A stretch of 64,000 nt of DNA from Ciona intestinalis (lineage: Eukaryota > Chordata > Ascidiacea > Phlebobranchia > Cionidae). The notes below the pieces were generated by a model. That model made no database searches. It worked only from the letters and a program-made list of their open reading frames with translations, and had not been told where the DNA came from. Location of the stretch: NCBI RefSeq assembly GCF_000224145.3, contig NW_004190468.2, forward strand, positions 1 to 64,000, given 5' to 3'. Below are positions 36,001-46,156 of this stretch, one piece after another. A program made the position numbers and the translations under genes. Position 1 is the first letter of the stretch. Each line of letters starts with the position of its first letter.

Positions 36001-37575
36001 TTGATACCGATGTATTTTGAACTCATCATTTCATTGACGTACCAAAAGCTATTGCATGCTTGTTGGAAAAATATGTCCAGTTTTGTTGCAGAAGGAAGCA
36101 GCTTTGTTAAATCTTTGTCACTCGGTACAGTTGCTCTGTGTGGTGTAGTTAAGGGAGCTGCCCTTCCAAGAGTTCACCCTGATGTTCCAGGAGTTTGCTC
36201 CACATCGGTGGATAAAGATGTTCAGGATTGTTCCTCAATTTCTGCCGGACTTCCACACTTCAGCTCAGGTGTAATGAGATGCTGGGGTCGAGATACATTC
36301 ATTGCAATGCATGGCCTTCAACTTGTTACTGGTCAGTACGATGATGCCAGAAACATTATTTTAAGCTTTGCTGGTTGCTTGAGACATGGCCTCATTCCAA
36401 ATCTTCTCGGTGAAGGGAAAATTTCCCGTTATAACTGCCGCGATGCTGTGTGGTTTTGGTTGCAGTGCATACAAGATTACTGTGAAGCAAAAGGTTTTGA
36501 ACTTCTTGGCATGCCAGTTGCAAGAATTTTCCCTGAGCATGACAGCGAACCTACACCGGTTGGGGCAAAGTCTCAGCCGCTTAGTGACATTATTCAGGAA
36601 GCTATGCAGCGCCATGTGGATGGAATATCATTCCGTGAACGAAATGCTGGCAGTGGAATAGACAGCAACATGTCAGATGAAGGTTTTCTTGTTGAAGTTG
36701 GTGTAGACAAAACCACTGGTTTTGTTTTTGGAGGAAGCAAGTTCAACTGTGGAACATGGTGTGATAAGATGGGGGAAAGTGAGAAGGCTGGAACAAGAGG
36801 AGTTCCAGCTACTCCAAGAGATGGATCTGCTGTTGAATTGGTTGGATTATGTAAATCAACAGTTAGATGGTTGGAGGCAGCACATAACTCAGGGAAGTAT
36901 GCGTATGATGGTGTCTTCATCAAAACGTGTGATGGAAGTGTTAATAAACTTACTTGGGCAAAGTGGAATGAACAGATTGCTAAAAACTTTGAAAAGTATT
37001 TTTATGTTGGAGATGAGGACACTTCGCACCTAGTTCATAAACGATACATCTATAAAGACACACATGGTGCCTCTTACTCTTGGTGTGACTATCAGCTTCG
37101 ACCGAATTTTCCAATTGCAATGGTGTATGCTCCCGAACTGTTTGATGCTGAACATGCTTGGAAGGCTTTGCAAATAATACAAGACAAACTGCTTGGACCA
37201 CTTGGAGTGAAAACATTAGATCCGGATGACATGCAGTACAGAGGAGACTATGATAACTCAAATGACTCAGATGATAAATCGATTGCTAAAGGTTTCAATT
37301 ACCATCAAGGTCCAGAATGGTTGTGGCCTGTTGGTTATTTCCTACGTGCAAAACTCTACTTTGCAAAGAAACTTGGATCTAAAAAGCTCGAAGAAACAAT
37401 TCGATTTATTCGTAGCTACACTGTAAACCATCAGCTACACTTGGAGAACTCACAATGGTGTGGATTACCAGAGTTAACAAACAGCAATGGTAGTCACTGT
37501 CACGACTCATGCCCCATACAAGCTTGGTCGCACGCCACATTACTTGATTTGCTTTATGACATGAAGGATCTTTAA
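33037..37575 (+). CDS. AGL: Glycogen debranching enzyme, intronless
   Basis: Bifunctional cytosolic enzyme that moves three glucose units from a limit-dextrin branch (4-alpha-glucanotransferase) and hydrolyses the remaining alpha-1,6 glucose (amylo-alpha-1,6-glucosidase). One uninterrupted frame of 1512 residues from ATG 33037, against about 1530 in human. Visible blocks: SGAFQYYFTYNDKKAGSGYF and NHVLPLDAVCMQTLLPK (N-terminal), TDVVWNHT, the transferase nucleophile in RIDNCHSTP (Asp about 530), the acid/base Glu in VFAELFTGSE (about 559), and in the glucosidase half RCWGRDTF, ISRYNCRDAVWFWLQCIQDY (about 1130) and GPEWLWPVGYFLRAKLYF (about 1426). It ends LDLLYDMKDL-stop. AATAAA follows at 37637. 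All neighbours are intron-rich, so the lack of introns over 4.5 kb is unusual. The frame is intact and all key residues are kept, so this is a functional gene, not a processed pseudogene. Confidence 0.98.
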   Translation: MASTSNNSVDQIRILKLVDGKHCENTLYRLQKGWTIRFMLGPDLASQKVTVYTNIPPSEQPFKRTVYYPLSWELLTKSGINSLDAYAPVKLSHSGAFQYYFTYNDKKAGSGYFIVDPTLCIGMDNHVLPLDAVCMQTLLPKSLGQFCDWKDRLLVAKESGYNVLHFTPIQKLGCSNSSYSVSDQMAVNPSFYSSVPVTFNDVENLVEEIRRDWEMLSVTDVVWNHTDKHSSWLKTYPESAYNLHNSPYLRPAYILDRAIFHLTLDIEKGKKYASYFPLSIIETEKDLESLKVILLKNVLPGLKLWEFYQVDVPKQVEHFTQAVKSFKQNGNVTKDVKIKIIQDPNFNRLQCSVDIQAAVEQFYAGSDCDLDRAVSSFVSTLEWLNRVKKETVMSDLFSAVNNIIAGVRYERLAADGPKVVLLNKQHPLTTMYFHHQFEDSTVDEEEQFVFGDTKNSKFIMAHNGWVMGANALENFAEYPGKVYFRRELVCWGDIVKLRYGSSPSDCPPLWERMKQYTEMTARIFHGIRIDNCHSTPIHVAEYMLDAARKIRPDVYVFAELFTGSEEVDNIFVNRLGLTSLIREALNAWDAHELGRLVYTYGGEAISSFIQPATQILQPSRAHALFYDITHDNESVIVKRSIRDVLPFSALVSMSCCAIGSNRGHDEMTPHHINVVNEKRKYRKWNSALNSGSEFVGIKSGMIQGKHLLNVLHQTMAMNGFTQIFVDQRTQDVVAVTRHNPQTHYSYILVGNTSFSDSKMKPVPPMLVEGSIMGIPLEAKPSETEQSTQDYLKGFTKDKQFINGIDNYNLVVDTDIAASNSTCCKILESEDKSSQTVHFTHFPPGSIVVLRVKVTETVNKSISDIRETIASLHNSNTHFDKLVSKLNLRTLNRVLFRCNEEEMSDGFGISAYQIPSWQKLCYCGIAGIAIPLKKISFSNDLGHPICSNLREGNWLMDYISSRLLKHPDTKDVGNLYADWFSILQKLPRYLIPMYFELIISLTYQKLLHACWKNMSSFVAEGSSFVKSLSLGTVALCGVVKGAALPRVHPDVPGVCSTSVDKDVQDCSSISAGLPHFSSGVMRCWGRDTFIAMHGLQLVTGQYDDARNIILSFAGCLRHGLIPNLLGEGKISRYNCRDAVWFWLQCIQDYCEAKGFELLGMPVARIFPEHDSEPTPVGAKSQPLSDIIQEAMQRHVDGISFRERNAGSGIDSNMSDEGFLVEVGVDKTTGFVFGGSKFNCGTWCDKMGESEKAGTRGVPATPRDGSAVELVGLCKSTVRWLEAAHNSGKYAYDGVFIKTCDGSVNKLTWAKWNEQIAKNFEKYFYVGDEDTSHLVHKRYIYKDTHGASYSWCDYQLRPNFPIAMVYAPELFDAEHAWKALQIIQDKLLGPLGVKTLDPDDMQYRGDYDNSNDSDDKSIAKGFNYHQGPEWLWPVGYFLRAKLYFAKKLGSKKLEETIRFIRSYTVNHQLHLENSQWCGLPELTNSNGSHCHDSCPIQAWSHATLLDLLYDMKDL

Positions 37576-38375
37576 GTTGGATTGAGATTTAAATGTCTCA
37601 ACTATAGATTGACTAATTTGTAAACGTGCGCTTTTTAATAAAATTAAATGCCTTTTGTTTTTAACTTTTTATGAAATATACTTCGAACAAATGCAACTAC
37701 GCACTGTGTTAGCTTTTTTAATTGCAGTAATTATACCTTTTCTGTCTTATTCATATCTAAGCAAGTATAATTTGGCTTCTTTACATTATTATTACATTTT
37801 TTCACTTGTGTTTAATTCTTTACAGAAATATTTTTCTATCAAACCGATATGTGTAAGGCTTAAAACTGCTGCATATTTTCTGCCATTATCATAATCAAGC
37901 TGCACTTTTTTTGGTATATCTGTAGTCTCAAATAGCGTGTTGGTGTTTGGTGTATTGTATCGAAGAGTAATTATACTTGTGTTTTAATTCACTTTGTGTA
38001 TCCAGATGTGTATGGTGTATTAACTATATATTCGAAAACATGTGTCAATTACACTCATAGTACTACAATTAAAAGGTTGCATGGCTCGCTTATATTTATT
38101 TTGTTATATTTAAGATCCTTCTGTATTATCCCAGTGTGTGTTTTTGTATGTTTAAAAGTGAGTGCAAATGCTACAGCCCAGTTGATTTATCAATTGCGTA
38201 TTTTATACTTGTCATTGTTTAAACTGTTGTGTTGCAAACCAAGATAACCAAGAAAAAGTATATATCACCTAAGCCATAATATAGTAACCTAGATTTTTAA
38301 ATTCAAAATGTGTTTTTATTAATACAGAGAAATATATTGTTTTTTGGATATATAACTGATATAAAGAATAAAAGT
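37576..38375. other. Spacer between AGL and TMBIM4
   Basis: AGL 3' UTR with AATAAA at 37637-37642, then AT-rich sequence. No repeat or gene recognised. The TMBIM4 start has an upstream tacagaga near 38323 that could be a splice or trans-splice acceptor. Confidence 0.45.
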
Positions 38376-40717
38376 ATGAGTGCCCAAGTTGACTCTTTGG
38401 AAGATGACTTTGCTTATGGAACAAATGTCAAACAAGCGTCAGTTGGTGTTCGCATGGGTGGGTACTGAGTAGTTAATCTGCCACTGATGTGTCTGATTAT
38501 ATATTAAGTATATCTGTAGAAACATCTGCCACTTGTGGTAAGCTTACCAATCATCATATTTATTATTAGATTCAATTGTTATGCTGTGTGGTATGGCTAT
38601 GCAGAGATTTTGCAAAACATTAATCACAATTTCTGTAAGAAAGTTAAATTATTTGTTTAGGTGTATTTATATCGCCAAGATTTTTTATATATAATACATC
38701 TAACACCGAAACAGCAGTTTAAAGATCAAATAATCAACCCAAAACTATGTTGCATTTATTCTTATGTCATTACGCAAGGCGGAAATTTTGTCACAAAACT
38801 TTATCAAGCTATTTTTTTAGGTTTCATACGAAAAGTTTACATGATCCTCACTGCTCAGCTTCTTGCAACCACTGTAGTTTGTGCTGCGTTCATCATGATT
38901 AAACCACTGAAAGAATTCAGCCAAAACAAGTAAGAATGGCATGCAAATAACTGTATAAATTGGTCAAAATATCAACCCCATGTTTGCATAGTTATGATTT
39001 AAACAGTTAATGTTACAGTATTATGTTTTAAGACAAGTATAAGGTAAATTTTAAAATATTACCAAATAACAAATAAAGTGACATTTACATTTGTTGCAGC
39101 CAGTTCATGCTGATGTTGTGTTTTGTGGCTTCATTGGGGGTTCTTATTGCACTACATGTCAAGAAACATGAACATCCAATCAACATGTATCTGCTTGCTG
39201 CGTTCACACTCATCGAGTCATACACCATTGGTACAGTCGTTACTTTCTACAAGTAAGAATTTATCCCGTTTTAAAAATCTAACAGTATTTGTGAAAAATA
39301 ATAAGTTATGAATGAATGTAATAAGTTATAATTTCCCTTGATTGCTGATTCAGTTGCTAAACTAATTTATGATACAGCAGTTTAAGTGAGTTTAAACCAG
39401 TGTTCGGGAAAGAGCAACCGATACTACAACCATTTTTCTTTGCGCTGAAAAATATCATAAAGATACACACGCCACTACTTCTGATGTCAAAAGATGTCAA
39501 AAGTTAGCCTCAGTTATGTGTAGAAGTAATAAAGACGGCAAGGAAACGATATTCCAAGACTGCGAATCAGCTCTTTTTTTTAAAAAATAGGTTTTGTCTA
39601 ATAGGTTACATTGTGGTCAGCAGAACAAAGTTACAGCTATAAAAAGAAAAAAAGAATTAAGCTGTTGAGATTCAAAAAAGAGATGTCTTTGGTTTTTTTA
39701 AAAGTTTCTGCCCGAATTTTAACATTGTGCTCATTCAAGCAGGCACAGATATTGTATCGAGACAAACTGAGTCGGAATAATTATTGCTGTTTTCTTTATT
39801 TTATGTATTATATATATAAAATAAGAGATTGTTTTAATTTTAATGCATACAAAGTTTTCTACAACTCTTTGCGTTCACTAAACTCCCTCTTGAGTTTACA
39901 AGCCAGTTTAAGCTAAGTATTACAATTGGAACACAAACAAAGACAAGAATGTGTGTTTGTTGTTACTGTAATGTTGCAGGCTAATGTGGGAAGGAAATTG
40001 GTTAGAGGAACAAAGTCACAAGTAAAGACAGGTCTAATGCAAAGACTATTGAGAGTACACGTAATTATTTAACATTTCTTTATTAGAACTTATGGGGTCA
40101 TTTATGTAATATTTTAAATTAAACTGTTCACAGAGTTGAGATTGTTCTTCAAGCTTTTATTCTCACGCTATCAGTGTTCATGTGTTTGACATCATACACC
40201 ATGCAGAGCAAACATGACTTCAGTGCCTGGGGAGCCGGCCTGTTCTCTGGATTGATGGTTCTTATTGGAGCTGGGATAATTGGGGTTTGGAAGTTTAATA
40301 TGTTTTGATTCTGAAGCATTTGTTTTATTCAAGGATTTGCATCAAAACATTTCATATAGTAGTTAAAATTAGTAAAAAAAGGAAATAATTCATTAAATCA
40401 CACATTTACTTTTGTTTTTGTCTAAATATTTGATCTAAGGACAAATTACAGTGACATACATCATTGGAAAGTGTGGTGGTGGAATTTGACTCATATTCAT
40501 TATATTTCAGATGTTCTTCCACAGTGATAAGTTTGAACTGATGTGTGCAAGCGCAGGTGCTTTGCTCTTCTGTCTCTTCATCATATTCGACACACACATG
40601 ATCATGAGAAGAGTATCTCCGGAGGATTATCTCATTGCATCCATCAGTCTTTACCTGGATGTCATCAATCTTTTCCTTGAAACATTAAGGATCCTCAGCA
40701 AACTACAGAGGAAGTGA
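38376..40717 (+). CDS. TMBIM4: TMBIM4 (lifeguard 4 / Golgi anti-apoptotic protein)
   Basis: Multi-pass Bax-inhibitor-1 family protein of Golgi/ER membranes, tied in vertebrates to calcium leak and cell survival. Five exons, 38376-38457, 38821-38929, 39100-39252, 40134-40284 and 40511-40717, give 233 residues (human 238). The start MSAQVDSLEDDFAYGTNV matches the SSIEDDFNYGS start of human TMBIM4, followed by FIRKVYMILTAQLLATT, PINMYLLAAFTLIES, VEIVLQAFILTLSVFMCLTS, YTMQSKHDFSAWGAGLFSG and the C-terminal AGALLFCLFIIFDTHMIMRR with PEDYLIASISLYLDVINLFL. Six to seven hydrophobic helices are apparent. The conserved Asp in FDTH and in LYLD, which form the pH/calcium di-Asp sensor in bacterial relatives, are both present. 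Confidence 0.94.
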
Positions 40718-40855
40718 TTCTATGGATAAACTCCACATTTTATTTGTAACATACTCAGTCACGGTGGCACTTTTTGTTAGCGTATAACGCATTATGTATA
40801 TAAGTAAGAAGATTTGTGTTTTGTATAAATTGCTTTTTTGTGTTCGTTTACTTAA

Positions 40856-41527
40856 AGGGGCATACCAACGAAAAATCAAAATTTGTGTATCGATAGATAT
40901 GTTCAAATGTGATCTAAAGCTATCATCAAAGTTTTAAAGTACAAAACAGCTTTTAATAAAAACATATTTCAAAACCGCAAATTCGTCCGCTGGGGTAAAT
41001 AAAATGGCCGTGGCGCAATGCATGGAATTTTCCATTAGAAAAATAATCACCAACTTTGATCGTTTCTAGTTTCAAATATACCAAAGAAAGTTCAAATTTT
41101 ATTTCTGATAGCTACATAATATGCTGACTCAGCATTTTTTCCTAATAGTTAAATTTGAGCATTTTTTTATAAGAAAATGTTCATTATGTCTCACTACGAC
41201 AGACTGTACTATTTTTTTATTTATATATTGTTTTATTTATACAATTTATTTTAATGGTGTTGAAGAAGAAGCATTCATTATACAAAATCAGAAATCAAAT
41301 TTAATTTTCTTTTAGTATTCTAGAAACGATCAAAGTTGAGTGAATTTTTTTTATGGGAAATCCCATGCATTGTCAAAACGGCCGATTTATTTTTACTCCA
41401 TGCAGCGTTTTTTTTCACGCGATTTTTTTAGAAATCGTTTTGGCAAACTTTGATGGTACCTTTAGGTTATATTTGAGCTTATCTATCCATATACAAATTT
41501 TCAGTTTTCGTTGGTATGCCTCTTTAA
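40856..41527. mobile_element. Foldback element with two long inverted arms
   Basis: The left arm starts aaaggggcataccaacgaaa (40856) and the right arm ends ttttcgttggtatgcctctt (about 41523). Both arms are about 250-300 bases and share the order tatctatc, caaaacag-type words, cccatgcattg, and cattcattatac reversed. Between the arms lies atatgctgactcagcatttt. No coding capacity; this is the most complete copy of the family here. Confidence 0.7.
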
Positions 41528-42279
41528 TATGTTAAATATCGTTAAAACAAGGTACTGCAGCTCAATAAGAATATTAATGTGGTGTCGTTTTCCTATTTCA
41601 TTGGTTATTGCGATGTAGAACATGTGGTGTGCAATTTAAAAAGGGTTTTATTGTGGAAAGTAATAATAAAGATATATCAACCCAATCCGTCTGCTTCTGC
41701 AATTAGAAACGCAGTATAACATTTGTAATCTGGATTAAACAAGTCAGTTGGATTATTGGTCGTCCAATTATTACGTCAGTTGTTTTACCTTGTAATCTTA
41801 TTAAGTTGCTTGACGTTTCCTTTTACAAATAGTACGTGTAATGAACAGTGTGTTTTACAACTAAAAATCAAGTTATGAAGTGTTTTATATTGTAATGCGT
41901 GGCCAAGGCAATTGGTCAAAACGATGTGTTCTTCAGATTTTATCATTATACTCTTAAATAAAAATTTGTGTACAGAATTGTGAGTCGAGATGGGATACTG
42001 TAATAGCAACGAATTTATATAATTTTCTGATCGTTTTCTGAACAAATAACATCGCTGTTTTAGAGTCGCACGGTTATATAGTTTTGTAAATATTCTTTGT
42101 TTATTACCAGAGATGTCCCATCTCACCCCACCCTCCTATATTATGTGATGGGAGAGCACCTATGCGGATGCAAGTATTAAAATCAATATAGTGATAATAC
42201 ACAACAACCACTGGAAGAAAAAGTCGAAATACTCTGAGGCATTTATCGAATTTTATTTAAATCAATGATCGAGATATAT

Positions 42280-42463
42280 AGTTCGTGGGAGAATATGGAA
42301 CACCTTCTCATTCGTCGCATTTAGTATAGTAAACAAAGATCAAGTCAAACAAATATAAAACTAGATCCTTACAGTTCTCTTATACGTTTGGTAATTGTTT
42401 AAAACGATCGCTATATTTGAATATTATGTGCTAAAGGTGTCCCGTCTTCCCCACCCTACTATA
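42280..42463. mobile_element. MITE of the agatgggaca family
   Basis: Left end gtgggagaatatggaacacc, right end ggtgtcccgtcttccccacc + ctactat; the interior keeps gatcgctatatttgaatatt. Confidence 0.7.
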
Positions 42464-42983
42464 CGATCAAAGGCATGAACTATAAAGGATTTAGAGTTTC
42501 GAATCATATCAACAGCGTTAACATTATTATCTATATTATGCAGCATCATCTTGCAAGCAATGCACTTTTATCAATTCATCATTTGTCGTTCCATTGCAGC
42601 ATACATCCCGCCTCGATAAGTTCAATCACAGGACGGCGTCACACAGTCGACAAACTTATCGGCGGAGGCTCGAGTCATTGTACCAGGCAACAGTAGTATC
42701 GGCCGCCAAGACGGAAACAAAGAAGTGACGTCGAAAAGGTGTGAGTAAATAAACCGGTGGTCGTCTAAGGCCTTATATACCAAGTCCATTCTCAATCACT
42801 CATTCATTCGTCAAGCGACGTTATACCAAGCACCTATTGTTCCTTTAGTAAAGAAATTACGTATAATTTCAGCAAAGAACTTTGTGTTTGCTAACCTATT
42901 TAAAAGTGAACTTAATTACAGTCTCAATACAGCTGGCTCGAGAGATCAACTTTTTTCAGTTTCCAAGTATAAGAAGACAAGTC

Positions 42984-45205
42984 ATGCCTCTTTTATCGAG
43001 TGCAAGTAGATTAGCAAGTCAATATGGCAGCCCCGCCACCAGGTTAAGCTCTACATCGCAAAACAAGATGCCGCCAAGCAAATTAGGGAAATCGGCTCGT
43101 CCGTCGCCATACCTTAACTTGAGCAGATCACCACGGAAACCTGGGCAGGAAATTAAAACAAAAGAAATCATTCATTCTAAACCGCCGAGAAACAGCTCAG
43201 AAGTTACCAAATTTAGTAAAAGCACAAAAGGTGCGACGATCGAAAACAAATGGAGACATCGCTTAGCAACAACGCCGCCTCCTAAATCAAGCACCGTCAT
43301 CGCAACTCCTCCTCGTCCTAGATCTGGATCAATGACTTGTTCATCTCCTGTCATCGCAAATTATAGAGTTGCTCATGGTTCCCCACGTTTTATTAGCCCA
43401 GTAGCACCACCAAGGAAACAAGCAATTCGACAAACTGAGAAACAACAATTGGCAGTTACGCCTCCACCGAAAGACACGCGGGTTTCCAAAGCAAAGTCCA
43501 GATTGATGTTGACACCAAGACGCACGGAAATGGAATTGGTTAAAGTGAAAAGGAAGGTAACAGCACTCCGGGAGGAAAACGAATCACTTCGAAAGAAACT
43601 CTGTGATTTGAAATCTGCTGCAATAGGTACTCGTATAGGCAAATCAAAGAAACAACGCCTGACGTATGAAAACTCGGTAAGTTTGCTTTCCTTTGTTTGT
43701 CCAAATAACTATTTTAAGAGTTGCTAATTAAAATTCATTTTTTCAGTCCTCAATAAGAAGAGAATCCACTGATTGTCTTGTATCCAGCTTGAGATTAAAA
43801 CTGCGTGAAAATGAGAAGAACAACCAACAAAAGTTAGATGAGCAAAGAAACAACTTAACAATGCAGGTAAGGAAGAAAATATTATTTTATACAGTAGGCC
43901 CACCACTCTTGTGGAAATATGAATTAATAATTTATTTCAATCTTTAGTTAAAACAAGCAAGTGAGTTGGTTCGAATTTGTCTCGGTAAAGTAAAGGAAGC
44001 GGAAGAGGCTGCACGAAAAGTACCAGCACTTGAAATGGAGTTAATTGTCTTACGACGACAATTGACTGTTGAAAGGTTGGTATATAGGAAATACAAATTT
44101 CAAAAAATAACTTTATGATATTAAATGTAATTGTACCTTAGACCCCAGCGAAGATACAGCAGTTCATTAAGTTCAGCAGCTTCATGTGACACCGGCTTTA
44201 AAAGTGGGAGTGATTGCGACCTTGACCAATCACAGCATTGTAAATATCGTTCAGAATTATCCAGCACTTCCTCGCATTCCGACCTGGACGAAGCTGTCAC
44301 CAAAGGTATGTGTATAGAGAAATAAAGTTGACTGTTTCCCTAATAAAATATTTCATAATTTTTAAAAGTTGGCAGTATTTTTTACAAATTTCCCCAATAT
44401 TTCTGAAACTCACAATGTTCTTGTGTTTAGAAATATTTGCTGACTCTCCGGTATCCACTTCTATCAAAGCAGCGACGACTCGTTTGCTCTCATCAGACGA
44501 ACCGATGGGTCGACCTTCATATTATGTAGATCCACCAGTTTTCCCTCGGTTGGAAAAGTTGAAAACAGAATCCCCAGAAAAACAACTTAATGATGAGACA
44601 CATATACAGCAAAGAGTGTTTGAAAATCTTCTTGAAGAACACACAAAAGCCTTAGAAATTATCGGGGTAGGTTGACCTTGTCACAAGCAGTTGTTTGTAT
44701 GTTTATGCGCAGTACTTATGTTTTTGCTTACTTTGTAGAATCTGGAAAACAAGTTTGGCAAACAACGAAAAGAATTGAAGATACTGAAAGCAAATTTGGA
44801 CACATTGACTTCGCAACAAACATCGAATACTAAACCTACCTCATCCAACCAAAAAATTGAATCGTCGGTGTTTCAAACTCTACGCGCAATGCAAGATAAG
44901 GTATAATGAACATCTGAATAAATTAATACCATGCATAACTCGTTTGCTTATATTGTTGGTATTTTTCAGAATGTGCCAAGCATCGATATCGGAGACATCA
45001 TTTATCAAGCTCTAGGAGTGACGAATGAAGAAACTGAAACAACTGCTGCTGAAGGTAAAAATAGATTGAAAGTTAAAACGTAACAAATTTTAATTTATAT
45101 TTATTTCTTGTGACAATTAATCAATTTTCTTTATTTATAGATCAAACCAACTTTGTTTCCAATCTCCACGATGTCATCAGACAGAAAAACATTTTCAATC
45201 GATGA
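42984..45205 (+). CDS. Ser/Pro-rich coiled-coil protein, unknown
   Basis: Eight exons (42984-43676, 43747-43866, 43948-44075, 44142-44305, 44431-44666, 44739-44900, 44970-45054, 45141-45205) join in phase to 550 residues from MPLLSSASRLASQYGSPATR. Residues 1-190 are basic and disordered with many proline-directed Ser/Thr sites (LATTPPPKSS, IATPPRPRSG, HGSPRF, LAVTPPPKD, LMLTPRRTE). From about 195 a coiled coil begins (VKVKRKVTALREENESLRKK), continuing in exons 2-3 (LRLKLRENEKNNQQKLDEQR). A serine-rich middle (RRYSSSLSSAASCDTGFKSG) and another short coiled coil (NLENKFGKQRKELKILKANL) follow. The layout suggests a cytoskeletal or centrosomal CDK substrate, but no family was recognised. The frame upstream of the chosen ATG is open, yet lacks an earlier ATG and starts near a splice acceptor at 42872. 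Confidence 0.78.
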
Positions 45206-46156
45206 TTTCAAATTTGTTGTTTGCATACCAATTTGTAATATTGAAATATGAATTGTATTTAAATTTCTGTTTATTATGTTACTGCCATCGAAAAATAAAC
45301 GTTTCATCAATCGTAACATTTGAAAATATACACAGTAAAGTATGGAAACAGTATAGGAAAAATACGTCAAATTCTATAAATATAAATGAATCTCGGTGTT
45401 TTTTTAGTTCGCCACCTCGCAAAACGTACCTTTTTTTGACTTCTTTACTCGACAAAGCTTCGGCTTCGTGCTATTTTCGGTTGAGTATAAAGTTTTTATT
45501 TTTTATTTGCTACGAGATACTATTTTGAGCATTTGTATCCACTTATACAAATTTTCATTTTTCGTTGATATGCCGCTTTAACAATGCGATAATTATTTAG
45601 TTTCAATGGGTTAACATTTATTACATAGTATTTAGGAAAAATAGTGTTTCTATGTACTAATACTAATTTAGGATATACCAAAAAGTTGTTGCCTCCCGCA
45701 TAAACAGTATTAGTTTGATTGTGATGCGTCAATCGTTGTGAACTTTCAAACGCGCTTTTAAAGAGAAATATTTTTCGGTTTAATAGTCACGAAAAGAACT
45801 ACTTAATTAGGTAATTATTTGATTTTATCCAATATATAACCAATAGGATATAAGATTTCCAAATAAAGATGCGTAGAAATTCTTAAAAATGGCAAGAACA
45901 AGAGAGCTTACCTTTCTAATGAATGGCCACTATATACAATGTCTTACGCATAGCTATTTTTCGTAATTACATAGAAACGTCATAACAAAAGAACGAAGAA
46001 CACTAACTAAGGGAGTATAAAGGTAAAGGGAAATAAATACAATAATGCGATATCAATATGCCCAAAACGATTAGAACGACAAACCCAAATCGTAGTTGTA
46101 TCAGCAGAACGTCTGCGACAAAGTCATGAAAAATGTTACGAAGCTTGATAAAAGAC
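45206..46156. other. Convergent spacer
   Basis: 3' UTR of the coiled-coil gene (AATAAA at about 45293), a foldback-family end (45525-45582, tttcatttttcgttgatatg), then unrecognised AT-rich sequence up to the metalloproteinase stop. Confidence 0.45.

Larger units (their letters stand above)
40718..42983. other. Spacer with foldback element and MITEs
   Basis: Contains the foldback element 40856-41527, an end-fragment of the agatgggaca family at about 41985-42135 and a fuller copy at 42280-42463. The stretch 42600-42870 is richer in CpG (ggacggcgtcacacagtcga, gtgacgtcgaaaaggtg) and probably holds the promoter of the next gene. An acceptor-like tataatttcag ends at 42872. Confidence 0.5.

Noticed and set aside
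33037-37575. AGL as a processed pseudogene
   Set aside because: Frame is complete over 1512 residues with all catalytic residues intact and no poly(A) tract remnant or target-site duplication seen at its ends.
39611-39916. 101-residue open frame inside TMBIM4 intron 4
   Set aside because: Low-complexity AT-rich translation without splice-site support or similarity to any family.
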